Origin: an uncultured Lachnospiraceae bacterium | GTDB taxonomy: Bacteria; Bacillota; Clostridia; Lachnospirales; Lachnospiraceae | Length of the DNA stretch: 64,000 nt | NCBI GenBank assembly: GCA_934293375.1 | Contig: CAKQYS010000003.1 | Location: forward strand, 1-64,000 | Direction of reading: 5' to 3' | Part shown: positions 17,210 through 26,182 of the stretch, one piece after another | How the letters are laid out: every line of letters starts with the position of its first letter | How positions within the stretch are numbered: the stretch's first letter is position 1 | Translations under genes and position numbers: made by a program | The notes under the pieces: model-generated | Seen by the model: the letters and a program-made list of their open reading frames with translations, nothing else | What the model was told of the DNA's origin: nothing | Database searches by the model: none

Positions 17210-18769
17210 ATGATGTTTACGGTAAAAGAACTGTTAGAGACAGAGGAGTTTCGTGAATTTAAGGTGCTTGCAGGCGCTCAGGGACTGAATCGTAAGGTGT
17301 CATCGGTTACGGTCATGGATGCACCGGATATCTATCAGTGGCTGCGTGGTGGAGAAATTCTAATGACAACAGGATATTTATGGAGAAATGATATTTCGTT
17401 TCTGGAGGAATTGATCAGAAAAATAGATGAGGTGCATGCAGCCGCATTATTTATTAAGCTGGGACGATTCGTGAACGCATTGCCGCAGGCAGTATATGAG
17501 CTTGCGGAAGCATTACAGTTTCCGATCATACATATGCCGATGCAGTGTGCATTTACGGATGTCATCAATCCGGTCTTAAGCAAGCTTGTGCTGGAACAGA
17601 CCAAGATCATCGAATACTCCAATCAGATTCATCAGACCTTTATTGATTTAACAATAGAAGGAAAGGGTATTTCTGAAATTGTGGAAAAGGTTTCGGAATT
17701 GTTGGAAACGGATGTGGTATATATCGATATGCTGGGGCTTTTGCAGCAGCAGGCGGTTATGGATGAAGTCATGATGCAAGATGAGGCATACACGAAGTTT
17801 CCCATTCAATATAATCGAAAAATATATGGGTACATTGTATGCCAGGCAAGGGAAGAAACATTAAACGAATATCATCACATCATTTTAGAGCATGCAGCTA
17901 CTATTATCAAATTGCAGATTCAGCAAAAAATATCCAATATGGAAATTGAGGCCAGATATCGGGATCAGTTTGTCAGAGATATTATATACAATAATATTAA
18001 GAGCAAAGAGGAGCTGGAATACCGGGGCAAGAATTATCACTGGTTCTTTGAGGGACGGTACCGCGTGATTATTTTTGATATTGACCAGCTAAAAAGCCAA
18101 TATTTGCAGGATAACAAAGACGAGATCAACGAAAAAGCAGCACGGGTGTTAGCATATGCGATCCATTATTTTGAACAGACCATTTCGTCTGCAATGTATT
18201 CCTGTTTTTCAGATCATGCGGTTTTGGTTGTGCATGAAAATGACATTGTGCGTAAAGAGACCTATCATGCGATGCTTGAGAAGGTGACTGCTGCGACGAA
18301 ACGGCAGATGGGGGACACGATCAGTATCATTTTAGGCAGCGAAAAGAACAATATATTAAAGGTGCATAAGAGCTATCAGGAGGCCATGTATGTAAAGCGT
18401 CTGATCGAGCATCGGACATCCAGAGGTATGATTGTATGGTATGAGGATATGGGATTATACCGGCTTATGGATATGATGAAGGATGACATGGTGATGAAGC
18501 GACATAGTTATGATCTGCTGGATAAGCTGGAACAGTATGATGATGAGAATCATGGCGAGTATAAGCATACAATGGACATGCTGGTAGTGCATAACTGGAA
18601 CATCAAGGAGACCGCCGAGAGTATGTATATGCACTATAATACAGTGAAAAACCGGTATCATAAATTAGAGGAGATTCTGGGCATGGATTTTGAAAAAATG
18701 CAAGACCGCGTTTTGGTGGAATTGGCTGTCCGATATGAGAAAACCCAGAGTGATGTATTTGAGGTATAA
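17210..18769 (+). CDS. PucR-family transcriptional regulator
   Basis: A 519-residue activator. The N-terminal PucR domain spans residues 1-125 (TVKELLETEEFREFKVLAGA, then MDAPDIYQWLRGGEILMTTG). The middle is GGDEF/GAF-like, and the C-terminal PucR-type HTH_30 includes NWNIKETAESMYMHYNTVKN. PucR of B. subtilis controls purine catabolism and relatives control other nitrogen-compound pathways. Start ATG 17210, 8 bases after GGAGG; a second ATG follows at once. It is probably the local activator of the transporter/hydrolase cluster that begins 88 bases downstream. Only 32 bases separate it from the ATPase partner gene. Confidence 0.88.
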   Translation: MMFTVKELLETEEFREFKVLAGAQGLNRKVSSVTVMDAPDIYQWLRGGEILMTTGYLWRNDISFLEELIRKIDEVHAAALFIKLGRFVNALPQAVYELAEALQFPIIHMPMQCAFTDVINPVLSKLVLEQTKIIEYSNQIHQTFIDLTIEGKGISEIVEKVSELLETDVVYIDMLGLLQQQAVMDEVMMQDEAYTKFPIQYNRKIYGYIVCQAREETLNEYHHIILEHAATIIKLQIQQKISNMEIEARYRDQFVRDIIYNNIKSKEELEYRGKNYHWFFEGRYRVIIFDIDQLKSQYLQDNKDEINEKAARVLAYAIHYFEQTISSAMYSCFSDHAVLVVHENDIVRKETYHAMLEKVTAATKRQMGDTISIILGSEKNNILKVHKSYQEAMYVKRLIEHRTSRGMIVWYEDMGLYRLMDMMKDDMVMKRHSYDLLDKLEQYDDENHGEYKHTMDMLVVHNWNIKETAESMYMHYNTVKNRYHKLEEILGMDFEKMQDRVLVELAVRYEKTQSDVFEV

Positions 18770-18857
18770 AAAATAGTATATGAAAATGTCTGTGAGGTAC
18801 ATTGAAAATGCCTTCTAAATTGATTATGATGATTTACGAAAGGAGGCAGACAAAAGC

Positions 18858-20015
18858 ATGGATAAAGAAATGTCATACTTTGCCGCGTATCCGGTGTTTT
18901 CCGTATTTCGGGATTTTCTGAGGCTGGATACCCAGAATCCACCGGGTAATGAAAAGGCGGCAATCGAATTTCTTGCAGACAGGCTTCATAAAAAGGATAT
19001 AGATGGTCGATTGGAAACCAAGATATTCTGTCATTCGCCAACAAGAGCCTCTGCAGTATTCCGACTCCCCGGGCAGACCAGAGAAAATGCCATTGCATTT
19101 TTGGGACATGTAGATACTGTACCGGCCGGGAACCCGGAGGCATGGCGGTATCCTCCCATCGATGGAACATTGGTAGATGGAAAATGGGTCTATGGGCGTG
19201 GTACCACCGATATGAAGAGCGGCGATATTGCAATATTGATGATGTTAGAGTGTCTGCTGGAGCAGAAGATACAGTTGAAACGGGATGTATATTTCGTGTT
19301 TTCAGCGGATGAAGAAGCGGACTGTATCGGAATCCGGGAGATTCAGCGTTCCGGTATCCTGGATACCGTTGCGGAGGTGATCGTGGCAGAACCGACAGAC
19401 AACCGGATCGGATACCATGAAAAGGGCACGATCTGGATGGAATTACAGGCAACAGGGAAACAGGCACACGGCGCATTGCCTTCGGTCGGAATCAATCCCA
19501 TTGAATATCTGGCAGAATTTATTATGAAGCTCAAGGGGTTGCAGCCGGAGGGCAGGATCTCCATTGCAACGACTATGTTTCACAGTGGTTTCAAGGAAAA
19601 TGTGATTCCCGCACAGGCAAAAGCCATTCTGGATATCCGGACAGAGGATGTTGAGATTCACAGAAAAGTCTTAAAGGATATCGAGAGACTGGAAAAGGAG
19701 ATGGGCAGCCGGTATAAGGTACACATTCAGCATTCCATCCTGCAGGAACGGATTCCGTTGCGTATGGAAACCTCACATGCAATGCTGCAAAGATTGACAC
19801 ACGGCATACAGCAGCTAGGAGGAAATGCGGAATACATAAGGATTCCGTTTTATACGGATCTGGCAGTACTGCTAAAGGATAAACCGTGCGCATTTGCGAT
19901 TCTGGGACCCGGCGAATCAGAAGGTCTGCATATTGTAAACGAGAAGGTTGCATTAGAGAAAATAGAGGAAGCAGCTAAGATATATTGGGGATATTTACAA
20001 CAGGATATTATTTAG
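18858..20015 (+). CDS. M20-family metallo-hydrolase (ArgE/DapE-like)
   Basis: A 385-residue zinc hydrolase. Motifs: LGHVDTVPAG (ligand His and nearby catalytic Asp), GRGTTDMKSG (bridging Asp), SADEEADC (catalytic Glu and ligand Glu), EPT (ligand) and a C-terminal EGLHIVNEK region. Between them lies the dimerisation domain with QATGKQAHGALPS. Family members cleave amide bonds of N-acyl amino acids, dipeptides or ureido compounds. Ribosome site AAAGGAGG. It heads the structural genes under PucR, so a nitrogen-containing amide substrate is expected; the exact one cannot be read. Confidence 0.88.
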   Translation: MDKEMSYFAAYPVFSVFRDFLRLDTQNPPGNEKAAIEFLADRLHKKDIDGRLETKIFCHSPTRASAVFRLPGQTRENAIAFLGHVDTVPAGNPEAWRYPPIDGTLVDGKWVYGRGTTDMKSGDIAILMMLECLLEQKIQLKRDVYFVFSADEEADCIGIREIQRSGILDTVAEVIVAEPTDNRIGYHEKGTIWMELQATGKQAHGALPSVGINPIEYLAEFIMKLKGLQPEGRISIATTMFHSGFKENVIPAQAKAILDIRTEDVEIHRKVLKDIERLEKEMGSRYKVHIQHSILQERIPLRMETSHAMLQRLTHGIQQLGGNAEYIRIPFYTDLAVLLKDKPCAFAILGPGESEGLHIVNEKVALEKIEEAAKIYWGYLQQDII

Positions 20016-20089
20016 GCAAAGGTGTCTTTTCTATATATTTAAAGAAGGGACAGCTTTTTTTTATGCAAAAGATCAGGAGGATACGAATT

Positions 20090-21124
20090 ATGAAGAAAAT
20101 TATTTTTGCTTTGCTTGCAATTACAGTATTAGGATTTTCCTTGTTTGGCTGCGGAAGTCAGAAGGCAGATGAAAAAACCGACACATCCGGGGACAGCACA
20201 GCTGCTGCAGCTTCCGGAGACAGTATCAAGATCGGATACAGTGCATGGACGGGCTGGTATCCATGGGCGATCGCAGATGAGATGGGATTTTTTGAAAAGG
20301 AAGGCGTAAATGCGGAAACTGTATATTTCCCGGTATACAGTGATCAGTTCCAGGCATATTCGAGTGGAAATCTGGATCTCGTATCGATTTCCCTGTGTGA
20401 TATGGTGCCGCCGGTTTCCAGTGGTGTAGATGTTGTAGGCTTCCTTGTCAATGATAATTCATATGGTGGCGATTGTCTGATGGCAACCAACGGCATCACC
20501 AAGCTGGAGGATCTTAAGGGGAAGACGATTGCGGTTGAGATCGGCTGTCTGTCCCATTATCTGGCATTACATGCAATCGAGAGTGTGGGATTGACGGAAA
20601 ATGATGTTACCTTTACGAATATGACAATGGCAGATGCATCTACCGCACTGATCAGCGGACAGATTGATGCTGCACAGATCTGTGAGCCATATGTCAGCAC
20701 AGCAGAAAAGGAAGGCGATGTTACAAAGCTGTTTTCTACCAAGGAAACACCGGGTCTGATTCCGGATATGACAGCAACCAGTTCCACATTTATGAAGGAG
20801 CATAAGGACGATCTGATCAAGATCACAAAGGCATGGTATGATGCGATGGATTATATCCAGAACCATCGTGAGGAAGCCGTTAAGATCATGGCAGAGAAGG
20901 CAGGAACCTCTGAGGATGAGTTCAATACGATGTTAGATGGCATTAAGTTATTTACGGTAGAGGATAATCTGACAGCATTTGCAAAGGGCGATGACTATAC
21001 ATCATTATCCTATACACTTGCAGAGAATGCGAAGTTCTTAAATGATCAGAAGGTTGTGGATGATATATCGATGATTAACGATTCTTTGTTGGATGCATCT
21101 ATTGTAGAAGAAATCAGTAAGTAA
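20090..21124 (+). CDS. ABC substrate-binding lipoprotein (NMT1/TauA/SsuA-like)
   Basis: A 344-residue lipoprotein. The signal peptide ends in the lipobox SLFGC (C21), followed by an acidic Ser/Thr-rich linker and a type-2 periplasmic-binding fold (IKIGYSAWTGWYPWAIADEM, LEDLKGKTIAVEIGC, ISGQIDAAQICEPYVS). This fold serves nitrate, taurine/sulfonate and thiamine-pyrimidine importers. Start ATG 20090 with CAGGAGG upstream; an in-frame upstream extension has no signal peptide. With the permease at 23000 and ATPase at 23800 it completes one importer, though four genes are interposed. Confidence 0.9.
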   Translation: MKKIIFALLAITVLGFSLFGCGSQKADEKTDTSGDSTAAAASGDSIKIGYSAWTGWYPWAIADEMGFFEKEGVNAETVYFPVYSDQFQAYSSGNLDLVSISLCDMVPPVSSGVDVVGFLVNDNSYGGDCLMATNGITKLEDLKGKTIAVEIGCLSHYLALHAIESVGLTENDVTFTNMTMADASTALISGQIDAAQICEPYVSTAEKEGDVTKLFSTKETPGLIPDMTATSSTFMKEHKDDLIKITKAWYDAMDYIQNHREEAVKIMAEKAGTSEDEFNTMLDGIKLFTVEDNLTAFAKGDDYTSLSYTLAENAKFLNDQKVVDDISMINDSLLDASIVEEISK

Positions 21125-21153
21125 ATGCTTGGACACAGGATGGAGGAATGAAT

Positions 21154-22266
21154 ATGAGCTACAGAAGAGAAGATCTGCAGGGCTATAAGCTGGCACAAAT
21201 GGAGCATACACTGCCGACAACGAAGCAGGATGAGATGATCGCAAAGAGCATTGCGACTGGTCTGCTGCCGGCAGACAGCGTAGAGGACAAAACGATTCCG
21301 TGTTTTGCACGAGGTGATCTGCCAATCTATGGTGGTATCAACACCTTTATGAAAATGCCGTATCTGGAGGATGTCAATCAGCTAAAGGGCACCGATGTAG
21401 CATTTCTCGGCGTTCCATATGACGGTGCAGCGCACTACAGAGCCGGTGCCAGACTGGGCCCACAGGGTATCCGGAGAGCATCGGTTGCCTATACACCATA
21501 TCATTTTGACTATGGCATTGATCTTAGAGAGTCCTTAAATATTGTGGACATTGGTGATGTATGTACTCTGCCGTCCAATAATGAGAAGTCATTTGACCAG
21601 ATCACGAAGGCGGTATCCCATATTGTAAAGAATGGTGCACTGCCGATGGTCATGGGTGGTGATCATTCCATTACCTATCCGGTAATCCGAGGTATTGCAC
21701 CATATATAGATGGAAATATCGGCATCATACATTTTGACTGCCACTCTGATATGCAGGACATAGATCTGGATGAGCGGATGAACACGACGCCGTTTTATCA
21801 TGCGACGGATATTCCAAATGTGCCGGCATCCAATCTGGTGCAGATCGGTATCAGTGGCCCACAGGTATGCAGATATCCGATTCAGGGTGCCGTCAAGAAG
21901 AATGTGGCGATCATGACAGTCGATGAGGTTGTGGATATGGGTGTCGAGAAGGCGGCTGAGATCGCATTGGACATCGCATGGAAGGACGCAAAGGCGGTTT
22001 ATCTGAGCTTTGACATTGACTGTATGGACAGTGCTTATGTACCGGGCTGCTGTTCGCCGGAGCCGGGTGGATTCCTGCCAAGAGAGGTGCTTAAGTTTAT
22101 GCGTCTGATCGCCAAGGAAGGTCTGTGTGGTATGGATGTTGTTGAGGTAGCACCGGAGTATGATGTAAATGATATCACATCTGTGCTGGGCGCAAGACTG
22201 TTGATCGATGCCCTGGCAAGTATGACGGCTGCAGGTAAGATTGGAACACTGGTAACGAAGGAGTAG
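21154..22266 (+). CDS. Agmatinase/ureohydrolase family protein
   Basis: A 370-residue binuclear metal ureohydrolase. Metal ligands are visible: H171 in GGDHSIT, D195-x-H197-x-D199 in HFDCHSDMQD, and D287/D289 in SFDIDCMD. A Cys occupies the usual Ala position in DAHxD. Family members release urea from agmatine, guanidino acids, formiminoglutamate or guanidine. ATG 21154 is preferred (6 bases after GGAGGA); ATG 21148 abuts that site. The neighbouring importer, PII pair and amidohydrolase suggest use of an external guanidino- or amidino-nitrogen source. The N-terminal about 60 residues are longer than in minimal agmatinases. Confidence 0.88.
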   Translation: MSYRREDLQGYKLAQMEHTLPTTKQDEMIAKSIATGLLPADSVEDKTIPCFARGDLPIYGGINTFMKMPYLEDVNQLKGTDVAFLGVPYDGAAHYRAGARLGPQGIRRASVAYTPYHFDYGIDLRESLNIVDIGDVCTLPSNNEKSFDQITKAVSHIVKNGALPMVMGGDHSITYPVIRGIAPYIDGNIGIIHFDCHSDMQDIDLDERMNTTPFYHATDIPNVPASNLVQIGISGPQVCRYPIQGAVKKNVAIMTVDEVVDMGVEKAAEIALDIAWKDAKAVYLSFDIDCMDSAYVPGCCSPEPGGFLPREVLKFMRLIAKEGLCGMDVVEVAPEYDVNDITSVLGARLLIDALASMTAAGKIGTLVTKE

Positions 22267-22276
22267 GTGAACAAAT

Positions 22277-22609
22277 ATGAATATGAAAATGATAAAAGCG
22301 GTTGTCAGACCGGAAAAATCCACGGTGATTCTGGATGCTTTGAACGATGCGGGTTTCCGTGCCGCAACGAATTATTCCGTATTGGGGAGAGGAAACCAGA
22401 GAGGTCTGAAGGTTGGTGACATTTATTATGACGAAATTGCCAAGTCCATGATTGTAATCGTAGTCAATGCAGAAGATGTGGACAAGGTAATCCGGATTAT
22501 TGAAGAGAATGCCAGAACCGTGAAAAACGGAAATTTCGGAGATGGTAAAATCTTTGTGCTCCCGGTGGAGGAAACGATCACGATCAGCAGCGGACAGGTC
22601 GAAAAATAA
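22277..22609 (+). CDS. PII-family nitrogen sensor, NifI1-like
   Basis: A 110-residue PII protein. MKMIKAVVRPEKSTVILDAL starts the ferredoxin-like fold; the T-loop contains GRGNQRGLKVGDIYYDE, which resembles NifI1 (GRGKQKGLKVGE-YYDE) rather than classical GlnB/GlnK. GDGKIFVLPVEE is the C-terminal nucleotide-binding motif. PII proteins bind ATP/ADP and 2-oxoglutarate and gate partner proteins. It lies 10 bases after the ureohydrolase and 14 before a second PII gene. Confidence 0.85.
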   Translation: MNMKMIKAVVRPEKSTVILDALNDAGFRAATNYSVLGRGNQRGLKVGDIYYDEIAKSMIVIVVNAEDVDKVIRIIEENARTVKNGNFGDGKIFVLPVEETITISSGQVEK

Positions 22610-22623
22610 CGGGAGGTGGCAAT

Positions 22624-22980
22624 ATGAAGCAGGTAATTATGATGATACGCCCCAACAAATATCTGGAAACCAAGCAGGCATTGGCTGATGCCAGATTTTT
22701 CGCCCTGACGGTGAAGGATGTATTTGGACGGGGCAAGCGTCCGGTCAAATATCTGTCGGCAGAAAATGAACCCGTAGATGATCAGATCTGCAAGGGACAT
22801 ATGACCGTGAAGAAAATGCTGGAAATCTATGTCAACGATGAGGATTTGCAGCGGTTAATTGATGTGATCCTACAGGTAAATCAATCCGGAAATGAGGGAG
22901 ACGGCAAGATCTTCGTGCTTCCCTGTGAGGATTGTGTGCGGATCCATACATCGGAACGCGGAACAGAGGCATTGATTTAA
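22624..22980 (+). CDS. PII-family nitrogen sensor, NifI2-like
   Basis: A 118-residue PII protein. A FGRGKRPVKYLS T-loop start, a longer T-loop and VNQSGNEGDGKIFVLPCEDC with an HTSERG tail resemble NifI2. In methanogens and some clostridia NifI1 and NifI2 work as a hetero-complex on nitrogenase. No nif genes are in this window, so the pair probably regulates the transporter or the hydrolase here. GGGAGGTGG gives a strong ribosome site. Confidence 0.85.
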   Translation: MKQVIMMIRPNKYLETKQALADARFFALTVKDVFGRGKRPVKYLSAENEPVDDQICKGHMTVKKMLEIYVNDEDLQRLIDVILQVNQSGNEGDGKIFVLPCEDCVRIHTSERGTEALI

Positions 22981-22999
22981 TTGACAAGAGGTGAGATAA

Positions 23000-23794
23000 G
23001 TGAAGCATAGACATATATTTAGATTGCATGCACCAATTTCAAAACGCAGCTATACGATCATAGCAATATCCGTATTTGTTGTGCTGCTGGCATTATGGCA
23101 GATATTTGCGATGTCCGGGCTGGTCAAGGAATTGTTTCTGCCTTCTCCGGTTAAGGTATTTCAATACATTGTAAGTGCGATCCGGGATGGCAGTATGCGG
23201 GCAGATATGGTAATCAGTGTGTATCGTATTGTCATGGGATTTCTGCTGGCGGCGGTTCTGGCAATTCCGCTTGGAATCCTCGCAGGCTGTCTGTCATGGA
23301 TGGAAGCGTTAATCAGCCCGTTATGTGAATTTGTCAGATATATGCCGGTTCCGGCATTTGTTCCACTTGTCATGATCTGGTGCGGTATCGGAGAAAGTGC
23401 CAAAATTGTCATTATCTTTCTCGGCACATTCTTCCAGATGGTGCTGATGGTTGCAGATGATGCGAGAAGCGTATCGGAGGATCTTCTGGCATCCAGCTAT
23501 ACACTGGGTGCCGGCAGCGGCAGAGCCATTTTAACGGTTCTGATTCCGGCTATGCTTCCGCATATGATGGATACTGTCAGAATGATGATCGGATGGGCAT
23601 GGACATATCTGGTTGTGGCGGAGCTGATCGCCGCAAATTCCGGCCTTGGATATAGTATTCTGAAGGCGCAGAGATTCGTAAAAACAGAAGCAATTTATGG
23701 AGGCATTATTGTGATCGGACTGCTCGGCCTGATCACAGACCGGGTTTTGGTGCTGGTCAACAGAAGATTGTTCCATTGGGCAGAAAGCAGGTAG
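23000..23794 (+). CDS. ABC transporter permease (SsuC/TauC/ThiX-like)
   Basis: A 264-residue permease with about six membrane helices and the EAA-like loop near ASSYTLGAGSGRAILTVLIPAMLP. GTG start at 23000 with AGGTGA upstream. It forms the channel of the importer with the lipoprotein at 20090 and the ATPase at 23800, whose start lies 5 bases after its stop. Confidence 0.9.
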   Translation: MKHRHIFRLHAPISKRSYTIIAISVFVVLLALWQIFAMSGLVKELFLPSPVKVFQYIVSAIRDGSMRADMVISVYRIVMGFLLAAVLAIPLGILAGCLSWMEALISPLCEFVRYMPVPAFVPLVMIWCGIGESAKIVIIFLGTFFQMVLMVADDARSVSEDLLASSYTLGAGSGRAILTVLIPAMLPHMMDTVRMMIGWAWTYLVVAELIAANSGLGYSILKAQRFVKTEAIYGGIIVIGLLGLITDRVLVLVNRRLFHWAESR

Positions 23795-23799
23795 CGAAT

Positions 23800-24621
23800 A
23801 TGAAAAATGCGAAGACAAAACAGGATAAAAATCGAAAGACAGGATGTCCGATCAGTGCACAGCTTGCAAATGTGAAAATCTTAGGACGACATGTAGCAAA
23901 GGAATATCATACTAAAAAATCTGATTTTCTGGCATTGCGGGATGTGAATTTTGAGGTGTTGGATAATGATTTTGTCTGTATTGTAGGCCCGTCCGGATGT
24001 GGAAAGTCTACACTTCTTAGGATGATTGCGGGGCTGGATTTCCCGACAGGCGGACATCTGATGATTGATAACAGAGAGATTACGGATCCGGGTGCGGATC
24101 GTGGTATGGTGTTTCAGACATACACATTGTTTCCGTGGCTGACGGTCGAGAAGAACATCCAGTATGGATTGAAGATCAAAAAACTGCCAAAGGCAGTCTG
24201 TCAGGAGATTACCGACAAGTACTTAAAGATTATAGGATTGGAGCAGTTTAAGGAAGCATATCCGAAGGAATTGTCCGGTGGTATGAAGCAGAGAGTGGCG
24301 ATTGCCAGAGCGTTGGCAAACAGTCCGGAGGTGCTTTTGATGGATGAGCCATTTGGTGCGCTGGATCCGCAGACAAAGAGCCAGATGCAGCTGCTTATGC
24401 GGGATATCTGGCAGACAGAGCATCCGACGATCGTGTTTGTAACGCATGACATTGATGAGGCTGTGTTTCTGGCAAATAAGATATATGTCATGTCTTCCAA
24501 TCCGGGTGAGATCGCACAGGAAATCGATGTCCGGATGCCAAGTACGAGAACTCTGGAGCTAAAGGACACACCGGAATTTTTGAAATTGCGTAAGCAGGTG
24601 AATGCATGTATCAGGAATTAA
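23800..24621 (+). CDS. ABC transporter ATPase (SsuB/TauB/ThiZ-like)
   Basis: A 273-residue ATPase. Walker A GPSGCGKST, Q-loop MVFQTYTLFPW, signature ELSGGMKQRVAIARA, Walker B VLLMDEPFGALD and H-loop FVTHDIDEA are all intact. A 35-residue charged N-terminal extension precedes the domain. ATG 23800 is chosen; a TTG at 23776 inside the permease gene is the alternative. It overlaps the next gene by 16 bases, so the units are cotranslated. Confidence 0.9.
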   Translation: MKNAKTKQDKNRKTGCPISAQLANVKILGRHVAKEYHTKKSDFLALRDVNFEVLDNDFVCIVGPSGCGKSTLLRMIAGLDFPTGGHLMIDNREITDPGADRGMVFQTYTLFPWLTVEKNIQYGLKIKKLPKAVCQEITDKYLKIIGLEQFKEAYPKELSGGMKQRVAIARALANSPEVLLMDEPFGALDPQTKSQMQLLMRDIWQTEHPTIVFVTHDIDEAVFLANKIYVMSSNPGEIAQEIDVRMPSTRTLELKDTPEFLKLRKQVNACIRN

Positions 24622-25931
24622 AACCATTTCAAGTGCATAACGAGGGCATAAGGTCATCCGGACGACTACTGCTTCAGCATGGCTATTGCGTAGATCCGCA
24701 AAATGGTTTGCAGGACTATGCAGATATTGCCATTTCGGGAGATACGATTCTGGAGGTAGCGGACAGCATTGCACCGGAGGCAGGAGATCACATGATTGAC
24801 TGCCGGGATCTGTTGGTTGTGCCGGGACTCATTGATATGCATCTGCATATGGGAGATTTGTTTGAGCAGTCTACCAGATCGATCTGCTGTGCGGTGGAGG
24901 ATGGCGTTACGATGGGACTTTCTCCGGGTGCCGGCAACACTTTTATGGCACCGGCATTGCTTGGTGCGGAGATCGATCGGGGACTTCCTATCAATGCGGG
25001 TGTTTTTCTCGGTGCGCCTGCCGTACTGGCAACGATGTTATCGGTACAGGAATTGATTGCGCTGTTTCGTGGGACGCTGGATGTGCAGACTGCACAGATG
25101 CGTATGACGCGGAATCCGGTGACCAATGCAACGGCGCCCTATGTGATCGGCATTAAGGATCATATGGGACATTTTATTATGTCCGATGAGAATATTGAGA
25201 CAATATTTGAAATCACCTCCAAGGCGGGACTTGTATATTCATCACATACGCAGGATCCTGAGCATGCAAAGCGGATGGTATCACTTTCCCATGGACGATG
25301 CCTGCATCTGGCACATGCCAATGCAGCAGGGACAGGAAGCCACGGAGAGGCAGAACAGGCAATGCGTGAAGTGCTGGAGCTGATCAATGGGGATACGATA
25401 ACAGGCGAATTTGTTACAACGATGCTGCGAAAGGGTTTGGGAAGCCGGGAAGGCCTGCAGATGACTGTGAAGGCACAAAAGCTGGCATGGGAAGCGTTGG
25501 AGGCGGGTATTGTGAAGATTCTGGTCTCCGATGGACAGAATCAGTCCACAATGAAAGGTTTCGGAGATACCAGAGATAATATTCCGGCACTGCTGGAGCT
25601 CGTAGAAGAACAGGTGTTATCCTTATCCGATGCGATCGCAACGATGACCTGTAATCCTGCACAGCTTCTTGCAAAGCGGACAGAAAATGTATGGTGGAGA
25701 CAGAAGGCAGGCAATCTGGGACCGGGTGCACTCGCCAATGTCACGGTGATTGACCGGAAAGACAAGCTTGCCACCTATACCATCACGAACGGACAGATCA
25801 CAGCTTTTGAAAACCGGCTGATCCGCAGTGGATCCGGTGCCGGATACTGGGTTAGCAAATTTGGATGTACCAGACTGGGCGTCGGCGATCTGACAAAACC
25901 GGCAGAGCCGGAGGGCGTATCAACTGTATAA
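24606..25931 (+). CDS. Amidohydrolase-superfamily protein
   Basis: A 441-residue TIM-barrel hydrolase resembling dihydroorotase/cytosine-deaminase/adenine-deaminase-type amidohydrolases. Motifs: GLIDMHLHMGD (H79, H81), SSHTQDPEHA and HLAHANAAG (further His ligands), ILVSDGQNQS (catalytic Asp), then the small beta-sandwich ending LANVTVIDRKD. It starts inside the ATPase gene. In this cluster it would act on a cyclic or linear amide/amidine made from or alongside the imported compound. Substrate not readable. Confidence 0.82.
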   Translation: MYQELKPFQVHNEGIRSSGRLLLQHGYCVDPQNGLQDYADIAISGDTILEVADSIAPEAGDHMIDCRDLLVVPGLIDMHLHMGDLFEQSTRSICCAVEDGVTMGLSPGAGNTFMAPALLGAEIDRGLPINAGVFLGAPAVLATMLSVQELIALFRGTLDVQTAQMRMTRNPVTNATAPYVIGIKDHMGHFIMSDENIETIFEITSKAGLVYSSHTQDPEHAKRMVSLSHGRCLHLAHANAAGTGSHGEAEQAMREVLELINGDTITGEFVTTMLRKGLGSREGLQMTVKAQKLAWEALEAGIVKILVSDGQNQSTMKGFGDTRDNIPALLELVEEQVLSLSDAIATMTCNPAQLLAKRTENVWWRQKAGNLGPGALANVTVIDRKDKLATYTITNGQITAFENRLIRSGSGAGYWVSKFGCTRLGVGDLTKPAEPEGVSTV

Positions 25932-26062
25932 CCGTTCCATCCGTTCCGCCAGTTTATCAAGTGGAGTACTGTAATTCTCTGGATAATAGATTTGTGGTAT
26001 TCGTCCGGTTTTTGATCATGATACACATTCTCCCATTTGTGTCACAGTTAATATGATATGGA

Positions 26063-26101
26063 TTGAAAAATCAAGAATTCAATGTTACAATTTGTAACAT
26101 T
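26063..26101 (+). promoter_or_regulatory. Promoter with palindrome centred on the -10
   Basis: TTGAAA (26063-26068), 17 bases, then TACAAT (26086-26091). A 21-base palindrome with 10-bp arms AATGTTACAA/TTGTAACATT spans 26081-26101 and covers the -10, as expected for a repressor operator. It lies upstream of the gene at 26183. Confidence 0.7.
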
Positions 26102-26182
26102 ATATATCTTTTTTTCGCGATCCACAATAGCCTGAAATAAAGCATAATGTAGGGTTGTCAGCACATAGGAGGAAGACATAAT

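Noticed and set aside
18770..21153. Guanidine or purine riboswitch before the ureohydrolase cluster
   Set aside because: I looked in the gaps at 18770-18857 and 20016-20089 for ykkC-type, mini-ykkC or purine-type hairpins and saw none I could support.
22277..22980. Nitrogen-fixation locus
   Set aside because: The PII genes are NifI-like but no nifH/D/K/E/N-like gene is present in the window.
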